Translations under genes and position numbers: made by a program | Shown: positions 11,701 to 20,621 of the stretch, in pieces | How positions within the stretch are numbered: position 1 is the stretch's first letter | Layout of the letters: every line of letters begins with the position of its first letter | Notes under the pieces: model-generated | Told to the model about the DNA's origin: nothing | Database searches by the model: none | The model's input: only the letters and a program-made list of their open reading frames with translations | Assembly (NCBI GenBank): GCA_012184525.1 | Contig: WOFQ01000008.1 | Location: 744,001 to 808,000, forward strand | From: Xenoacremonium recifei | Taxonomy: Eukaryota > Ascomycota > Sordariomycetes > Hypocreales > Nectriaceae | DNA length: 64,000 nt | Direction of reading: 5' to 3'

Positions 11701-13153
11701 CGTTGACTCTGAGCTCTGCTTCTTTTCTTTGCGCCAAAAGCCGGGGCTTTAGCATCTCCCAAGCCTTGTCATCAAGGGGGGTAGTGATCTGAAGCGCTGC
11801 TTGGAAAGAGTGCATATGGGCGAGCACTTTTGGTGGGATAGGTGGCTCCAAGAGCATTGCACGGCGCTCTATTTCGGATTTTCGCATAACCTTCAGCTCG
11901 GCCGCCTCCTCTCGAGTTCTTTTTTGCTGTCCCTGAGGGCGAGGTCGAGGGCTAGAAGTTTCGCCAAGTGTCGTGAGGCCCGGAATGCCGTGTCCTGTTG
12001 ACACTACAGGACCGTTGTCAACAAGATTCCCGCTCAGAGAGACTGTGTCGAGTTCGCTGGATTGTTGGACAGCCGATGCAGAGGAGGTTCTCATCTGATA
12101 CAAACCACCTGCCATGTCCCACTTCTCCCACCGTGAGGCATCGGCGAGTGCCTCCCTGCCACGGGTCTCGAGACCTTTGATCCATTCCTCCGCCGCTGCA
12201 GAGCCTAGCAAGTTGACAGCCTCGAACTCGGCCTTAATGAGCTCAAGGTGATCTCTCCATACAAGTTTCGTCAGCGCAGGTTGAAACTCAGCGGTCTCAT
12301 TCTGAAGCGCTTGCGGCGACACAACATGGAGTTCGTCAGTGACGAGGATAACAGGGAGGGCAGGGAGCAGCCTTTTCAAGTCAGGGGATAGTTCAATAAT
12401 GGAACGTTCCTGACGATTATGTGAGATCATGTTGTTCACACTCATGGGAGAACTTACCTTAATGCTCCTCTCAACTAGGCACATCCCACACGATACAACG
12501 GAAAAGGCAAAGATAGAAGAGACGCATTGCACACCTGGACCACGGCGCCACTGCTCTCCTATCAAATGCGACACCCAACCGCGTTTGAAGGTGCAAAATT
12601 GGCATGAGGATGAACAAGCTAGGCGCCACATGTCGAGCTCCGATTTCCCCCGTAAAGGAGCAGGCATACGAGGCCAGAACAGCCTCCTTGAGGCTCGCCA
12701 TATTGCATCCGGTTTCAACGGTAGGAGGTTAGGGATAGAAGCCACCGAGGAATACGGCGGGTTGGCTACAAGGGACGGGTTCAGGCAACGGTGGAACAGC
12801 TTGTTGACAGATAAGAGACGGCCTAGGTCTTTTGGTGGAAGGAATGTCAAGATACGTTGCCATATCTCTACCGGGATCTGCTTTGTCCTGTCGACAGGCG
12901 CGGTTGACGCAAGACTTTGAGCTTCATGAAGTCTTGGCTTCTTCGCCGTGCTGTGTCCAAACTCAGACTGCGGGCTTCGAGGTTTGCGTTTCTGGGCGGT
13001 AGCGGCAAAATAATTCTGGTGCCTGGATTCATTATCTGATGAGCGATCCTCATCGCTGAGGTCATATAATGGCTCGTAGTCGTCGGAGTCTCCAAGCATG
13101 TCCACCTCCATGGTGTGAGCTGAATCAACTGCCTGTGACAGCCTTGTGAGCAT
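8720..13153 (-). CDS. Large F-box protein with long disordered tail
   Basis: Coding sequence runs from the first ATG at 13153 to 8720, interrupted by a 48-bp intron at 12457-12410 (donor GTAAGT, acceptor CGTCAG). The intron is free of stops and divisible by three. With it removed the protein has about 1461 residues. An acidic N-terminus is followed by an F-box at residues ~91-128 (QIPVEIWQRILTFLPPKDLG), then a Cys-containing region (CQFC and SCGMC pairs). A helical charged domain follows, then a CHDC...H...H segment resembling a zinc finger, a Tyr/Pro/Ala-rich stretch, and a 400-residue Arg/Pro/Tyr-rich tail. F-box proteins recruit substrates to SCF ubiquitin ligases through Skp1. The substrate is unknown. 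A second ATG at 13111 (MEVDML) is an equally plausible start. Confidence 0.8.
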   Translation of the reverse strand: MLTRLSQAVDSAHTMEVDMLGDSDDYEPLYDLSDEDRSSDNESRHQNYFAATAQKRKPRSPQSEFGHSTAKKPRLHEAQSLASTAPVDRTKQIPVEIWQRILTFLPPKDLGRLLSVNKLFHRCLNPSLVANPPYSSVASIPNLLPLKPDAIWRASRRLFWPRMPAPLRGKSELDMWRLACSSSCQFCTFKRGWVSHLIGEQWRRGPGVQCVSSIFAFSVVSCGMCLVERSIKVSSPMSVNNMISHNRQERSIIELSPDLKRLLPALPVILVTDELHVVSPQALQNETAEFQPALTKLVWRDHLELIKAEFEAVNLLGSAAAEEWIKGLETRGREALADASRWEKWDMAGGLYQMRTSSASAVQQSSELDTVSLSGNLVDNGPVVSTGHGIPGLTTLGETSSPRPRPQGQQKRTREEAAELKVMRKSEIERRAMLLEPPIPPKVLAHMHSFQAALQITTPLDDKAWEMLKPRLLAQRKEAELRVNENIATTRALEAVRRDTTIGENSREVTNEDWDDAQGPLRGRISSFADEIIGEAWEHGDKVTSKNSPQFAAEVLVYVRKRFYSEVVKDAAAAVAAGNQPIVDPPEGPWTQKLTLENMKWVFDFKIRVHTEKLRRELFLCHDCQDSSKFYGFEAVIQHYAAKHTDALSAGNIVVHWRAEWPEKPPFNPEPLSPSQSTKKPTGYRSSAESQPQPVATTYPASTSMTYPATYPFSAAPATSAVPSAQWSYDPSSYYAASANPYNAAAYSAYYYGTQPYPYYLWNQQGPPYGAPVSTGGAVGHSPYEHGASTWPNFSAQFPYTQDPTEIQASGEPGASEDNHQPKASYKSQLNVMAKLARSVWKDLSAVQGLPSPIKGCIVVHNIAKRFQQEYSEAASLPMFLDAMRHQPAMRPIQKSPGITCKACIMAEVSGAEEKAFSFLDLTYHFDIKHVQNRTSEGLEPLDWRVDMIMLPDLPTIRNLTVLAESSGPVLRLFKDALPWAFDEDFMSASAAQSNGPPPPASAIVPHDEPESESDDGYEPPGPEYGNSTIDPRTPQPTSQDRHPSPRRQDSARKPHSHERIQVSPPRQTLRPEIPRLRPASEVYSRKRTAKSQSARHPLNPPAATQDSPLRSTQETTKHAQYVQPSPKRFLDQEVPSHHAPVSVRVEPDHMPEPRVERPQRIKQEHAGLYHGEGAEPIPREVAGTSKPAPYPSENRGPGGNGVPAIPPLEHRHERYEENVIYVDESGRELRKLAGGRYVYCDEPPLEPRRPFTPRYDRHEHEGFHERYPPPHYPMYSRREPDYPVQHGRYGGSPPIKEYEIVEVRDPQGDYMIRRPVRRDERDYYEYESRPRLGEPVVYYPPEPRFVAHREDIRGDHAPDLRLAHREQPRDYHVVESIPRRHDPVRTYPAEPPLRPSEIREVREYYPPEHSYPAQRPTQYSAYLPADEERRQRPVRYSGPREHSVAAPRPPPLESEYEDYDPRYPTTGRNPPPRGWY

Positions 13154-13837
13154 TGCCAGAAAATTAGAGTCGGCTACGACTCTAGTGCCAGCAGGTCCTA
13201 TTGCCTCACAGCAATGCAACTCTGATCAGGCACCTGGAAAGGGACAGGGACAGAGAAAATGTGCTGGGCTGTGACGCGAACATGGATAACACTTGTCAGA
13301 TCAGGGTGGACGGGAAAGGGCAGGTGGTGAGCTGGTTTGGGCTGGCGTCGGAATTGCGCAGAGGACAATGCAAGCCATGAGCGCAGGGGTCGGTATGCCC
13401 ACTGGCTGCTTCATGCAATTTGGATTGACCCAGGCGCGTTCGCGGCGCGTGATTGATGGGGGAAGACGTAAGAATTGAAGATAAGTTGAGGCGTTGCTTG
13501 CTATCTGGTAGAGAAAATAGAATGGGACTGGACCCACTCTAAAGTGTCACTCTCCCCAGACCCGCTCCTCATCATGTAAGCACTTCCAGGTCATGAGCCT
13601 CAATTCTTAATACTAGAGCCGTTTGAAAACGCCATGGTTTAAGGATGAATCAGCCACATGTGTGCTGAGTCTGACATAGGAGGGTTGAGAGTTTTGTCTT
13701 ATACAAGTTTACATCATCGCTGCCTGCTCACCTAGATACCCAATCGATCCAATCCCAACATCACGTCGTTTCCATCATCTTTGGCCTAGACAAGACCATA
13801 TAATACAAATATTTCAGACTTTTCATTCATATCCGGA
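13154..13837. other. Upstream region of the F-box gene, 3' region of the Zn2Cys6 gene
   Basis: Both flanking genes read on the minus strand. The stretch holds the F-box gene promoter and the trailer of the next gene. I see no ORF of recognisable family and no RNA gene. Confidence 0.5.
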
Positions 13838-16601
13838 CTACATGTTCATTCCCCCTCCTCCGTCAACTCCTCCTCCTCCTCCTGCCCCTCCCGTGCCGCC
13901 AGTGCTGCCACTCCTGCCTGTCGATGCCTGGTCCGGAGAAGACTCTGCTGCACCATAGATCTGGAAACTCTGGTCTGCTCCCCAATTGGCCATCTGGGTA
14001 TAGTTCTCAAAAGCATTCTAGACAGGTTGTAAGTTACGCGGGCGCTAACTCTAGATCATTCAAGAAGACTTACCCAGTCGAAGTTCACAGTCAGGTCGGC
14101 TCCAGGATTGGAGCCAGGGCCCATGTTGGTAAACATGGAGAATGGAGAGGCAGCGCCAGTGCCTCCAAAAGCATCTGCCTGAAACTCGCCCGTCTCTGGA
14201 GCCGACAAACCAAAGTCCATGCCCATAAAGGCACTGTTATTTGGTGTAGCAAAAGGGTCCAGTCCGGTGTTAAACTGTGATAGGCCGTCGGGGGAAATGA
14301 AACCTTGCGTTAACTGAGGCGAGATATCCAATCCCACAGTAGTTGCATCCATCATGACCTCCGTGCGGGACACCGCAGGAGCCTCGTTGCTGGCCGCAGG
14401 GTTCTTGATCTTTTCGAGCATGATGTCGATAATTTTAGTAGCCTTGTACGCCTCCATTGACGTATCCGCGAGCGTTTTCCATATGTCCTTAGCTTCCTCC
14501 ACAGCGCCGATCATCTTTGCTCGCTGCTCTGGGGTCCATGAGAAGGCCCCTTCAGCATCACTTGGGGACATCTGCTGCTCATCGGCCTTATTGTCGAAAT
14601 GAAGGTCCAAGATGATGAGCATGGCTGGCAGTACGAAGTCTTTAGTCGCAATCGACTTGACGTACCAATTGACGGACCGCAGCCTACCATGAGCCTGCGA
14701 TTCGCGATGCAGAACTGAAAGGTGATCCAGAGCCTGCAAAGACGCTTCGATAGCGCTACGCCGTGAGTGGGCGTATCGTGGGTTGTGCCTTGCTCTTGGG
14801 AGGTATTTTCGATGTAGCAGACACATGATCTTCTGATATAGGATGTCCACGTTGAATCTAGCAATGATCAACGTGACGGGGTCATGAGATCCCTCCAATG
14901 AAGTCAACTTCAGATGCGGCGGCAGCTCTTGCACAACTTGTCTCAACTTTGCATCAAATCGAATTATCTCGTCGTACGGAACAGGCCTTCCAACCCGGTT
15001 CGTAGCTTGCAGAATGTTTCCCAACTCGTTGCAGAGCCTTGATTTTGCAATCATGTACGCAATCGGTGTCGGCTCAGTGTTTGGCCTCGACGGTGGCAAA
15101 GCTTTGATGCTGGGGTAGAACTCGTCGTCGAAAATGTTGTTGGGAAGCTGCGTATCACAATCGTGCTCATAAATCATGCTTGGTAATGAGACTTGATGTG
15201 AGAAGATGACGTCCGACATGCGGACCAACGCCCATGTGCGTCGCCTCATTTCCTGAAAAGAAGTCAGAATCTGCTACTAGATTCAGGAGTTTCAATAAGT
15301 GAACTTACAGCTTGAAAGGGGCTGATACTGGGGAACCATTTCGCATCGCGATGGTACCCCATCCGATAGGCGATTCTCGTAATGAGTGACACAATGAGCC
15401 ACAGGCCCAAATCAGCATCCCATCTTGACGAGTACTCCCCAAAGACATAAAGGATCATTGTTTCGACTGTATATTCAACCGGCCTCGTATAATCCGATTT
15501 AGTCAGGCACTGGACTGTTCGGAGACGATACTCGGCCGCAAGATCCAGAGTACGTCCCCTCCACTCTGGCGGCTCGTCGCCGACTTTGTGATAGCTCAGC
15601 ATTGCTAGACAAAGTATCGAGTATAAGAGTCCTAACCACATGACCGGCGTTTTCGAGGGGTCTTGCCAGTGGTTTCGGAGTTGCTGCTGAAATGTAGGTC
15701 CGTGAATGATGTTGACGGCGTTGTCCATCGAATTGAAGTATCGGCTGCAAAGCGTGAGAACAGCTGATTTTGGTGGTAGTTCGGCCCGTAGCTCGAGCTC
15801 TGAAGCTGGAACCGCGCCCAAGAGCAGCGTTGGCCCTTCACGGGCCGCCATGGGTTTTGAAGACCTAACGCGCTCATAGCTCGATTCCAGCTCCTTTTTG
15901 TGGTTGGCGAAATAATTCTTTACCTCGGAGATGTCTCCCAAAATCATGTGCCAGTGTTCCTGGCCAACGTACATGGACTTGCCCTTGTCGTTATCTACCT
16001 TTAGTACGCCCAGAGAATTGACCAGCGAATCCTCACCGTCGCTGTCATCCTCTACCATTGCGGCTTCGTCATCTTGACCAACCTTGGCTGATGATCCGCT
16101 GTCAGTGGTACCGGACTGTGTCGTAGCCGCTCCTGCGGCGGCGGCTGTTGCGGCATCTACATTCGCGCCTCCATGCATCAGGGACAAAACTAAGCCTTCT
16201 AAACGGTCAATACGATTTTGCATGTCATCGGGACTTGAGTCTCCTTGACTTTGATTCTTCTTGCGGCTAACTGGCGTCGCGTAAGAGCAGGATGACGTGT
16301 CCATGCCCTCGCGCTTCGTACAGTTACTGCAAGGATGATTCCGATCACATTTCCTAACAGTTTGTCAGCCATCATCGTCCCAATGTTGATATGCTAGGGA
16401 GGGGGGTTTTTTCCCCGCTTACAGCCTATCGAACAAGTTAGCAACCACGCACACGCTCCATGTGGTCGGGATCACTCACTTGCGCGTCCTGCAAGGATAG
16501 CAGCTCAGCGGGACGCGATTCCTTTTCCTCACAACTCGGAACTGCTCCTCAGGGGAGCGAGCCCCTGTCGAGGAGTTTGTCGACGGAGGGGTTGGAGTCA
16601 T
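13838..16601 (-). CDS. Zn2Cys6 fungal transcription factor
   Basis: Five exons are predicted: 16601-16480, 16425-16423 (three bases), 16353-15309, 15252-14074 and 14017-13838, encoding 842 residues. The introns are 54, 69, 56 and 56 bp. The zinc cluster spans residues 34-64: CYPCRTRKLKC, then DRNHPCSNC and a last Cys ten residues on. Its Lys41-Leu42-Lys43 segment is built across the microexon. A coiled-coil segment follows (NRIDRLEGLVLSLMHG), then the fungal-specific factor domain (about residues 200-650). The last exon encodes FENYTQMANWG and a Gly-rich end. Zn2Cys6 factors bind CGG-type half sites. Target genes cannot be told from the sequence. The neighbours are unrelated housekeeping genes, so this is not an obvious pathway regulator. 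Confidence 0.9.
16423..16425 (-). other. Predicted 3-nt microexon (GCT) of the Zn2Cys6 gene
   Basis: On the minus strand the order is: exon ending AA, donor GTGAGT, branch CTAAC, acceptor GATAG, then GCT, then donor GTAAGC, branch CTGAC, acceptor GTTAG, then GAAATGT. Joining AA-GCT-GAAA gives AAG CTG AAA, that is Lys-Leu-Lys, and restores the CX6C spacing of the zinc cluster. Skipping the microexon keeps frame but gives CX5C. Retaining either flanking intron brings an early stop. Confidence 0.78.
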
Positions 16602-19088
16602 TGTGATGGAACAAGGGGCTGCGAGACGTGCACCTGTCTCAGCTGACAAGATGATCGGGAATCAAGGACTCGGCGGGAGTCGACGGGGGTCCAACAGGCC
16701 GGGTTCGGGATAAGACGCCAACTCCAGAGAGTCGACGTCAGATCTATATATCGCGACCCGGGATCCTGGGACGATGACGAGGATCAAGCACCCAGACCTA
16801 GATGTGGGTGTGGCTGTCGACAAGCCTAGGCAAGCGGTTCCCCGGCGTCGGGGGGCGCGAGGGCGACGACGTTGCGATGGAGCTTGTGGCGGTCTACGGA
16901 GCGCCGGAGGGGATGGTTTGCCCCCGAGTGGTGGTTTGGAATCGGCTCAGCCTCGAGTATATCAGGCCGCTGCGTCCGCCAGATTGGTAGGAATCCACGT
17001 CTCTGCGCAAGCTTTCCGTCGTGGCGATCCGCTTGCTGTTCGAGGCCGGGATAGAGTTGCAGCGGCGGTGTCGTCAGATGCCGTAGGGCGCACTCGGATC
17101 CGGGTGTCTGGTGGGTTCCGCGCCGCAGCGCAGCGCAGCGAAGGGGGCTCTGGATATCCCACGGCGCGAGCAAAACGCGAGATGCGCGGGCGTCGGGGCT
17201 GGTGGTGACCGTTTCTTCGGATGCGCCTATTTCAGCGTCACCAAAAACCGGGAGCGGGAGCCTCGGCTGGTGGATGGCGCGTCCGGGGCAAGGCAAGGCA
17301 GGCAGCGAACGAGACAGAGCGATCACACTCGACGACGACGATGGATGCGCTGCTGCTGCTGGCACCGCTGGCGTGTCTCAGCAGGGGATTCAGGACAGAT
17401 GGAAGGTCGCAGAAGCGTCGGGCGGGGGGCGAAGGGGATGGAAGGTCGGAATGCCTTACCAATCGCACGCTGGATCACGACAAATCGCTGGTGGTGAGCA
17501 GGATCGGGCGGTCCGGCTGGAGGAAAATGGGATTTGCAAGTTTTAAGTCTTTCGAGGTCAGCCTTATTAAGGCCAGGCCAGACTGGAGGCAGGCGCTACT
17601 GGACTGGATATCGCAGGAGCTGGAGAGGATGCCCAGGTGGATCGAGGATTGGCGAGAGTTAGTGGGGGACCTCAGCAGCAGTCGCTAAAAACGGCTGCCC
17701 TTGAACTCTGAGAGTGAGGGGGACGGGAATGTTGAGATTTCTTGTCCCAGCGGCGGCGTACGGAGGGCTACAAAATCCCATGATCCCAGGTCTCGGGCAG
17801 TGGAGAGCACGGGCCCCGGTCTCGTTCTCAATGTAAGGTAGGGCTGCCAGCCGGAGGTAGTACGTGTTTCCGTGGTGCCTGGCCGCCGGAGTTGAGGTGG
17901 ATGACGGACATAATGAGCGTCGCCAGAGCATTGAAGCCCCCAATGGACTGACGATTCGGCTTAACTGAATCGCCTCCTAGCCATTTGCGTCATAGGGGAA
18001 CCACCAGCCCGATTGCAGCGCTCATCGCTGAACTACAGGGCAAAGTACCTCTAATCGTCCATAGTTTAAAAGTGTTCTTATTCCAAAGTCCCTCTCTACC
18101 TGTTCAGAACGCCATTTGCAACATCCTCTTTCTTCGTCTTGATTATTTCACTTAGACATCTTGCACATGCCCAATTCCCCGTGCTGGGCGCCCCAGTTCA
18201 AGCCCCTGGCCGAGCTTCACGTTATTCCAACGTGGTAAAGACCTTCCATGTTAGCAATCCAGATTGACAACTACCGCAAGCACCCGCTGCAACTCGTGGC
18301 TGAGCTAATCCTTGAATGTCGACGGTCCATTTTAACCCTGCAACACTGTGACTCATCTTGTCATCTGGCTGCAGGTGGACGAAGCGGAGCGTACGTACTT
18401 GGATCAACGTCGCAATTTGTCAGCACTGAGCTGCCCACCAACTCTCCGATCTACCAACTCTGACTTGGAGACAACTGGCACTTCTCAACTCATGGATCAC
18501 GCTGGTACTCTCAAATTTCCCAGCATCCCGGATGCTATCTACCCGCACACTCTGTTGAACCCACCTCGGGGAGGTCAAAGGAGACGCTTGCTCTTCCCAG
18601 TTATTTTTGCGTGTGGTAAAATGGTATGATTAACAGTTCTAGCTACCGAGGTTTTCAAAGTCGGAGTTTTCCTACTGCTTCGCTGTTTTCTTTATCACTG
18701 CCGCCCGAGTCGAACCACCATCCTGCACACAGGTACAAAGGTAGTGAGACGGCCAGCCCGGTCGTCAACGGTTGGTTGGTTCGTTTGTTCAGACTGGCAA
18801 GCCCCTCACAATGCCTCGGCCTCCTTGCATAATTCCACCGCCTTCCAAACCCCATCTTCGAATAACGCAAGACTGTATGCATTGTGACCTAGATGTGTCC
18901 CAGATTGCAACCCATCTCGTCGCTACTATCAGGGCCTGCACGTACTCCAGATGAGGGTCAGGAAGGAGATTCGTCATAACTTCATAATTAAATGCCATGC
19001 AACGCCATTATACAGCGATGATAACATGTTCAAAGAAATCCACTTGCTCGGGCAACCCCAAAGCACTTTTCTTTTTTAACGTTGCGCA
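16602..19088. other. 2.5-kb gap: Zn2Cys6 gene upstream region and GRX4 3' flank
   Basis: No gene is supported. The part next to the Zn2Cys6 gene (16.6-17.7 kb) is very GC-rich and carries several open frames on both strands, with low-complexity Arg/Gly/Ala products and no family resemblance. A TATATA element lies at about 16744-16751. The remainder (17.7-19.1 kb) is mixed sequence with short frames only. No tRNA is recognised. Confidence 0.5.
16743..16752 (-). promoter_or_regulatory. Possible TATA element of the Zn2Cys6 gene
   Basis: A CTATATATC motif stands out in GC-rich sequence about 145 bp upstream of the predicted start codon at 16601. Position and context suit a TATA box, but there is no transcript evidence. 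Confidence 0.3.
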
Positions 19089-19919
19089 TCACGCAGCAGC
19101 ATCTGCCGTTCCGCTCACGCTGTAGGGCTTGAAAAACTCGGCGTTGTTGCCCATTTCTTCCTTGACCTTGAAAGGAGACAAAGTCAGTAGATAGATTATA
19201 AATCGAAGTCGCATCTCGATCAAACTTACAATATCAAGCCCACCAACCAATTCGCCGTCGATCCAGAGTTGAGGATAGGTCGGCCATTCAGCGTACTCCT
19301 TCAGGCCCTGTCGCACTTCATCGTCGGCCAAGATGTTGAAAAAGCCGTACTTGACGGAGTTCTCCCTCAATAGGCCGACCATTTGACGTGAGAAGCCGCA
19401 TTGCGGCGAACTCGGCGTGCCCTTCATGAACAACATGACAGGAGCGGCCTTCACTAGGTCCGCAAGGCGCTTGAACAATTCCTCCTTCTTCTTCTCGGGA
19501 TCCTGCTCCTCAGCCGGTGCAGCGTCGACGTCCATGCCGTTGGCAGAAGCCTCGGCGGGTGCGCCAGATGAGGCCCCTTGGGCGTGTTGTTCAATGGCGT
19601 TGCGCACTTTGACGGCGCTGCTGCCACTAACCGTCTCGATCACCTGGCCGTTCCTCAATAGAACCAGGAAGGGAACGGCTGTCACATCGTAGGCTTCGCT
19701 GATGTCACTGAGGTCCTCGGCGTTGATGGACACCCAAGTCGTCGTTGGCGGCTCGGTTACTGGATATTCGGAAGCGAGAGTCGCCAGGACCGTCGCCATC
19801 TGCGCACATGGTGCAGCCCAGGGCGCATGGAAGGAAACAACGACGAGAGTCGAGGCAGGCTGCGACCGCAGCAGACTCTCCCACTGCTCGGTGCTGGTGA
19901 CTTCGGTGATTGTCGACAT
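19089..19919 (-). CDS. GRX4: Monothiol glutaredoxin Grx4 (thioredoxin-glutaredoxin fusion)
   Basis: Exons 19919-19230 and 19166-19089 give 255 residues. The 63-bp intron (19229-19167, donor GTAAGT, branch CTGAC) is in frame and stop-free, so the region reads as one ORF if unspliced. Residues 1-105 form a thioredoxin-like domain with WAAPC (34-38) in place of the classical WCGPC. An Ala/Glu linker follows. The glutaredoxin domain carries the single-cysteine CGFS motif at 174-177 and the WPTYPQLWIDGELVGGLDI glutathione/cluster-binding region. Proteins of this layout bind a 2Fe-2S cluster in the nucleus and cytosol. They report iron status to iron regulators (HapX and GATA-type repressors in filamentous fungi). 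The gene is divergent from ABP1. Confidence 0.93.
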   Translation of the reverse strand: MSTITEVTSTEQWESLLRSQPASTLVVVSFHAPWAAPCAQMATVLATLASEYPVTEPPTTTWVSINAEDLSDISEAYDVTAVPFLVLLRNGQVIETVSGSSAVKVRNAIEQHAQGASSGAPAEASANGMDVDAAPAEEQDPEKKKEELFKRLADLVKAAPVMLFMKGTPSSPQCGFSRQMVGLLRENSVKYGFFNILADDEVRQGLKEYAEWPTYPQLWIDGELVGGLDIVSLIEMRLRFIIYLLTLSPFKVKEEMGNNAEFFKPYSVSGTADAAA

Positions 19920-20621
19920 GGCTCTGATTTCGAGGTTGACGGGGGAGGCTGGTGAATGGAGATGCGAGGAGAGGTAAGGCTGAGTAACCCGTTCAATATA
20001 GGCCGTCGATCAGGGCGCGCAGCGGAAAGTTTCGAAGGACGACTTTTGGCGGGGCAGAGGCACTAGAGGGGCGAGGGGTCGTTTTTTTGCGCTTGCGTCA
20101 TGCCAGCCTGCTGCTCTTTGGGCTTTGGCCGCTCCATGGTTTCCTTTCGCGCCCGCTATCGGAGAGCCCGATACTTGCATATCCACCCGCGTATTGCAGC
20201 GCGCGACCAGGTAGCTGGCGCATGCAACTAACAAGGTCAGGCTCACCCCGCCTGCTGGGACTGGCTGACTTACGTACATACGGGCTGTGCCAGGCACGGA
20301 GCACGGGGGCTGGGCTGCCACCTGAGGTCACTGCAGAAGACCCGACGCTTTGAGCTACATCATCAACCACCTCGCTCTTCTCCCACCGCAGCGCGACATC
20401 TCTGAAAGGCAGCGGGACTCCAGTAGCTGAGAGCCTCCGTCTGCTTGGACCGCCTTGCTTTGTTGCTTTTGCATCTCGAATTCCCTCCGCTTCCGAAGCT
20501 CCGCTGCTTGCCCCCCCTGTCGAGCTGCTCGCCGCAGCAACCACCTGTCAACGTCACCTGAAATCCGATCCAGCCTGTCATCTCACCCTCACCTTCTCCA
20601 AACACCCCCGACCACAGCAAG
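19920..20621. promoter_or_regulatory. Divergent promoter region, GRX4 / ABP1
   Basis: A 702-bp gap between two outward-facing starts must hold both promoters. The ABP1 side ends in a CT/AC-rich leader (about 20540-20620). No HapX or GATA site can be claimed with confidence by eye. Confidence 0.5.

Noticed and set aside
16774..17688. Several plus-strand frames in GC-rich sequence upstream of the Zn2Cys6 gene
   Set aside because: Overlapping frames on both strands with Arg/Gly/Ala-rich products are expected by chance at this GC content. No family match or splice pattern.
18690..18730. Possible tRNA B-box-like sequence on the minus strand
   Set aside because: Only part of the GGTTCGA consensus is present, and no acceptor stem or A-box at suitable distance could be found.
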